Positions 32,362-35,054 of a stretch of 35,054 nt of DNA are shown here, piece by piece (the first letter of the stretch is position 1; every line of letters begins with the position of its first letter). Under the pieces are notes generated by a model. The model searched no databases, was not told the origin of the DNA, and was given only the letters and a program-made list of their open reading frames with translations. This DNA comes from Patescibacteria group bacterium (GTDB lineage: Bacteria; Patescibacteriota; Gracilibacteria; UM-FILTER-43-11). The DNA lies in the NCBI GenBank assembly GCA_018825145.1, contig JAHJFD010000057.1, positions 1-35,054 of the forward strand, in the 5' to 3' direction. The position numbers and the translations under genes are program-made.

Positions 32362-33033
32362 ATGAATAAAATCGAAGAATTCCAGGGGCATCTGAAAGTC
32401 GGCATGTCCCATTTGCACAAATGGGAACAGCGCTTCGTAAAATGGGGAACTCCAAAGATCCCCCACTCCATTGAAACCTATCACCTGACCGCCATGACTA
32501 TTTTCTGGTGCATAGGAGTCCTCGTTTTCGGCTTTATGACTCAGTACAATATTCACTGGTTATGGGGTTCCTCGGCCATGATAATTCTGCAATACCTGAC
32601 GGATTTGTTTGACGGAGCCGTAGGCCGACATCGCGATACAGGCCTAGTAAGATGGGGCTATTATGCCGACCACTTTCTGGACTACATGTTCATTTGTTGC
32701 ATTTTGATAGGTTACACATTTTTTATACCGGACCGCTACGGCGTCATGTTCTTTTTGCTGATGGTCTATGGCGGTTTTATGGTCAACGCCTTTGTTAGCT
32801 TTGGCGCCCTGAACGAATTCCGCGTAAGCTATTTTGGCTTCGGCCCCACAGAAGGCCGAATAGGCTTCATTGCCGCCAACACCATGCTGGCTGTATTTGG
32901 AAAAACTTACCTGGCCCAATTTTTGCCACACATTCTGATCGTAGCCTCAATAGCACTGATTATTGTTGTTTATTACACACAAAAAAAGATCTGGGTTATC
33001 GATATGAAAGAGAAAACCAAGGGCAAAGACTAG
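32362..33033 (+). CDS. CDP-alcohol phosphatidyltransferase family membrane protein
   Basis: 223 residues, with about six hydrophobic segments. The CDP-alcohol motif is DLFDGAVGR (81-89) followed by G99, D103 and D107; all four metal-binding Asp (81, 84, 103, 107) are present, though the Arg-to-Gly spacing is one residue longer than in PgsA and Ala is replaced by Gly. Such enzymes transfer a phosphoalcohol from CDP-linked donors in phospholipid synthesis. The donor and acceptor here are unknown; the soluble N-terminal 40 residues are unusual for a simple PgsA. It lies on the opposite strand between rpsJ and rplC, and its TAG stop overlaps the rpsJ stop by three bases. Confidence 0.85.
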   Translation: MNKIEEFQGHLKVGMSHLHKWEQRFVKWGTPKIPHSIETYHLTAMTIFWCIGVLVFGFMTQYNIHWLWGSSAMIILQYLTDLFDGAVGRHRDTGLVRWGYYADHFLDYMFICCILIGYTFFIPDRYGVMFFLLMVYGGFMVNAFVSFGALNEFRVSYFGFGPTEGRIGFIAANTMLAVFGKTYLAQFLPHILIVASIALIIVVYYTQKKIWVIDMKEKTKGKD

Positions 33034-33362
33034 AGCATCTTAATTTCAATATCCACCCCGGCCGGCAAAGAAAGATTCGTCAGCGCCTCAATCGTGGCGG
33101 AAGTGGTTTCACGCAAATCAATCAATCGCTTATGGATTCTCATTTCAAACTGCTCACGAGCATCTTTTGAAATAAAAGTGGAACGATTGATCGTGAACTT
33201 CTTGATTTTAGTTGGCAATGGAATGGGCCCGGCAATAATAGCCCCCGTACGCTCAGCAGTCTGAATGATGGTATCAACAGCTTTGTCGATGATCGTATGA
33301 TCAAAAGCCTTGAGGGTAATACGGATGCGCTGGATATTTTCCTTCTTACTGTCCTTGGCCAT
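33030..33362 (-). CDS. rpsJ: Small ribosomal subunit protein uS10
   Basis: 110 residues. [18 protein letters not shown] (12-29), [17 protein letters not shown] (45-61) and the C-terminal [12 protein letters not shown] are diagnostic. Also known as NusE, the partner of NusB in antitermination. It follows tuf, separated by a 117-nt spacer with two hairpins, and is cut off from the rest of the S10 operon by the convergent phosphatidyltransferase gene. Confidence 0.97.
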   Translation of the reverse strand: MAKDSKKENIQRIRITLKAFDHTIIDKAVDTIIQTAERTGAIIAGPIPLPTKIKKFTINRSTFISKDAREQFEMRIHKRLIDLRETTSATIEALTNLSLPAGVDIEIKML

Positions 33363-33398
33363 GGGGTAGAAATACGTTAACGAATTGTGAGAGACTTA

Positions 33399-33412
33399 TC
33401 CGCCACGGCGGA
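33399..33412. other. GC-rich hairpin upstream of rpsJ
   Basis: TCCGC (33399-33403) pairs with GCGGA (33408-33412) around a 4-nt loop, in an otherwise A/T-rich stretch about 37 nt before the rpsJ ATG. Confidence 0.4.
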
Positions 33413-33438
33413 CATTGGTCTGAAAATAAACTTTGTAG

Positions 33439-33471
33439 TCCCGATAATCCGCAACGACGGTTTTATCGGGA
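33439..33471. other. 9-bp hairpin in the tuf-rpsJ spacer
   Basis: TCCCGATAA (33439-33447) is a perfect inverted match of TTATCGGGA (33463-33471), with a 15-nt loop that can itself form CCG/CGG. It lies nine bases after the tuf stop. No run of U follows on the minus strand, so it is a processing, attenuation or stability element rather than a textbook terminator. Confidence 0.5.
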
Positions 33472-33479
33472 TTGAAAAT

Positions 33480-34673
33480 CTATTTTTTGATAGCAGTTAC
33501 CACACCTGCACCTACTGTACGTCCTCCTTCACGAATAGCAAAGCGGGTTCCTTCATCCAGAGCAATAGGCTTACCAAGGCTGATATCAAGTTTAATATTG
33601 TCTCCGGGCATTACCATTTCGGTTCCGGCGGGAAGATGAACTTCTCCGGTTACATCCGTTGTACGAATGTAGAATTGAGGTTTGTAGCCCTTAAAGAATG
33701 GAGTGTGACGGCCACCTTCCTCTTTGGTAAGAACATAGATTTCAGCGGTGAACTCAGTATGAGGCGTAATGTAACCCGGTTTGGCAAGCACCTGACCGCG
33801 TTCGATTTCGTCACGTTCAACTCCGCGAAGGAGCAGGCCGACATTATCACCAGCCTCACCGCGGTCGAGAAGCTTTCGGAACATTTCAACGCCGGTAACG
33901 ACTACTTTGCGGGTATCGCGAAGTCCAACGATTTCTACCTCTTCATTGATGTTCACCACGCCCTGCTCAATACGACCCGTAGCAACTGTTCCACGGCCCT
34001 TGATAGAAAAGATATCTTCAACAGGCATCAAGAATGGTTTATCGAGAGCGCGTTTTGGCTGAGGGATATATTCATCAAGTTTATTGAGAAGATCAACAAT
34101 AGGTTCAGCATCAGGACCTGTTGGGTTTTCGAGAGCTTTGAGCGCGGAACCGCGAACAATAGGAATATCATCGCCGGGGAATTCGTATTTGGAGAGAAGC
34201 TCACGAACTTCCATCTCGACAAGATCAAGAAGCTCAGGGTCATCGACCATGTCGCACTTGTTCATGAATACGACAACATATGGTACGTTTACCTGACGAG
34301 CCAAAAGGATATGCTCGCGAGTCTGCGGCATGGGGCCGTCAGCGGCCGATACGACAAGAATAGCGCCATCCATCTGAGCGGCACCCGTGATCATGTTCTT
34401 TACATAGTCAGCATGCCCGGGGCAATCCACGTGAGCATAATGACGCTTACCAGTCTCGTACTCCTGGTGAGAAGTGGCGATGGTAATACCGCGTTCCCTT
34501 TCTTCCGGAGCATTGTCGATTTGATCGAATGCCACGAATTTATTGTTACCACCAAACTTGGCAGCTGCAACAGCAGTAATAGCAGCGGTAAGGGTGGTTT
34601 TGCCATGATCCACGTGACCGATGGTACCTACATTGATATGTGGCTTACTGCGGTCGAATTTTCCTTCAGCCAT
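33480..34673 (-). CDS. tuf: Elongation factor Tu
   Basis: 397 residues. GTPase motifs: GHVDHGKT (19-26), RGITI around residue 63 (switch I), DCPGH (83-87, with the catalytic His) and NKCD (138-141), then SALKALE. Domains 2 and 3 that bind aminoacyl-tRNA are complete, including the C-terminal [12 protein letters not shown]. It has a strong promoter and a short A/T-rich leader without a Shine-Dalgarno sequence. The usual upstream partners rpsL, rpsG and fusA are not next to it: a small membrane protein gene precedes it. Confidence 0.98.
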   Translation of the reverse strand: MAEGKFDRSKPHINVGTIGHVDHGKTTLTAAITAVAAAKFGGNNKFVAFDQIDNAPEERERGITIATSHQEYETGKRHYAHVDCPGHADYVKNMITGAAQMDGAILVVSAADGPMPQTREHILLARQVNVPYVVVFMNKCDMVDDPELLDLVEMEVRELLSKYEFPGDDIPIVRGSALKALENPTGPDAEPIVDLLNKLDEYIPQPKRALDKPFLMPVEDIFSIKGRGTVATGRIEQGVVNINEEVEIVGLRDTRKVVVTGVEMFRKLLDRGEAGDNVGLLLRGVERDEIERGQVLAKPGYITPHTEFTAEIYVLTKEEGGRHTPFFKGYKPQFYIRTTDVTGEVHLPAGTEMVMPGDNIKLDISLGKPIALDEGTRFAIREGGRTVGAGVVTAIKK

Positions 34674-34707
34674 AATTATTTGAGTTTATTAAATATAAAG
34701 CAGGAGG

Positions 34708-34736
34708 ATTCTAGCAAATAGAATTTTTAGTGTCAA
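34708..34736 (-). promoter_or_regulatory. Strong tuf promoter
   Basis: A perfect TTGACA (34731-34736) and TAGAAT (34708-34713) with a 17-nt spacer, and a TGC just before the -10 (extended -10). The discriminator after the -10 is CCTCCTG, GC-rich as in stringently controlled promoters of other bacteria. Predicted leader is about 28 nt. Confidence 0.75.
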
Positions 34737-34767
34737 AACATTTTACATGGTCCGCCAACGCGATCTG

Positions 34768-35031
34768 CTAGTTCGCCTTTTTGTCGGAAGCATTCAGACA
34801 GCTCATGGAAATCAGATCAACACGCTGTTCCCCTGATGTTACCGGGATAGGATTACATGTCTGAGCCTGTTGTATAAGTTTATTTACTGCGTCACGCAGA
34901 CCTGTGTTGTAAGCCCGCTGAGCGACAAGAACTTTGAAATTATTGTATTCGTTGTATACAACATACAAACTGGCAAAGGCAATCCAGATGATGACGATAA
35001 CCTTTAAAATGGGAACTTTACTAGTATGCAT
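34768..35031 (-). CDS. Small membrane-anchored protein, unknown function
   Basis: 87 residues: one N-terminal membrane segment (about 8-25) followed by a helical region (VLVAQRAYNTGLRDAVNKLI) and a short C-terminal part with two Cys (TCNPIPV and MSCLN) that could form a disulfide outside the membrane. I do not recognise the family with confidence. It ends just upstream of the tuf promoter (32 nt between its stop and the tuf -35) and begins near the window edge after an A/T-rich leader, so any co-transcribed upstream gene is not visible. Confidence 0.65.
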   Translation of the reverse strand: MHTSKVPILKVIVIIWIAFASLYVVYNEYNNFKVLVAQRAYNTGLRDAVNKLIQQAQTCNPIPVTSGEQRVDLISMSCLNASDKKAN

Positions 35032-35054
35032 AAAATAAAATTAATAAATAAAAA

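Noticed and set aside
33387-34721. A 444-codon open frame on the plus strand antisense to tuf
   Set aside because: It is the mirror frame of a highly expressed gene with strongly biased codons; the translation has no recognisable domain, and tuf on the other strand is complete with all GTPase motifs.

Overview
The window is bacterial and gene-dense: about 52 genes, no RNA genes, no insertion sequences and no CRISPR array seen. The best guess for the source is a Candidate Phyla Radiation (Patescibacteria) organism with a comparatively broad metabolism, possibly Peregrinibacteria-like. The main sequence evidence is a complete S10-spc-alpha ribosomal block in which rpmD (L30) is missing between rpsE and rplO, a known hallmark of that radiation, together with A/T-rich intergenic spacers and compact small genes. 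TGA is a genuine stop codon here (rpmJ, rpsE, ctpA and others end with it at the expected family length), which argues against the TGA=Gly code of Gracilibacteria and Absconditabacteria. The lineage call is an inference.

Region 1 (1-8436): the tail of an unknown plus-strand protein, then AMP-forming acetyl-CoA synthetase (minus), a small lipoprotein-like membrane protein and a PEBP-family protein (plus), a two-gene 2-oxoacid:ferredoxin oxidoreductase (minus), dnaJ plus a CtpA-type protease (plus), and a membrane-anchored DUF192 protein (minus). Acs and the oxidoreductase together suggest ferredoxin-linked 2-oxoacid and acetyl-CoA metabolism.

Region 2 (8438-16077): a class I O-methyltransferase whose otherwise intact frame is broken by one TGA; a minus-strand cluster dGTPase - nrdR - small CxxC redox protein - ArsP/DUF318 permease; a plus-strand cluster of dolichol-kinase-like CTP-dependent kinase, yraN and a DUF4015 glycoside-hydrolase-like protein; then an MFS transporter and a RfaE-like nucleotidyltransferase of visibly different codon use.

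Region 3 (16210-32167, minus strand): one ribosomal superoperon reading rplC-rplD-rplW-rplB-rpsS-rplV-rpsC-rplP-rpmC-rpsQ-rplN-rplX-rplE-rpsN-rpsH-rplF-rplR-rpsE-rplO-secY-adk-map-infA-rpmJ-rpsM-rpsK-rpsD-rpoA-rplQ-rplM-rpsI. It has a promoter upstream of rplC and a probable internal one upstream of infA.

Region 4 (32168-35054): a plus-strand CDP-alcohol phosphatidyltransferase has come to lie between rpsJ and rplC, so that tuf-rpsJ forms a separate minus-strand unit with its own strong promoter, preceded by a small membrane protein gene.

Two whole-window patterns stand out. None of the ribosomal protein genes shows a recognisable Shine-Dalgarno sequence. Several of them instead have a tandem A/T-rich array with a 7-nt (once 8-nt) period at the ribosome-binding position.
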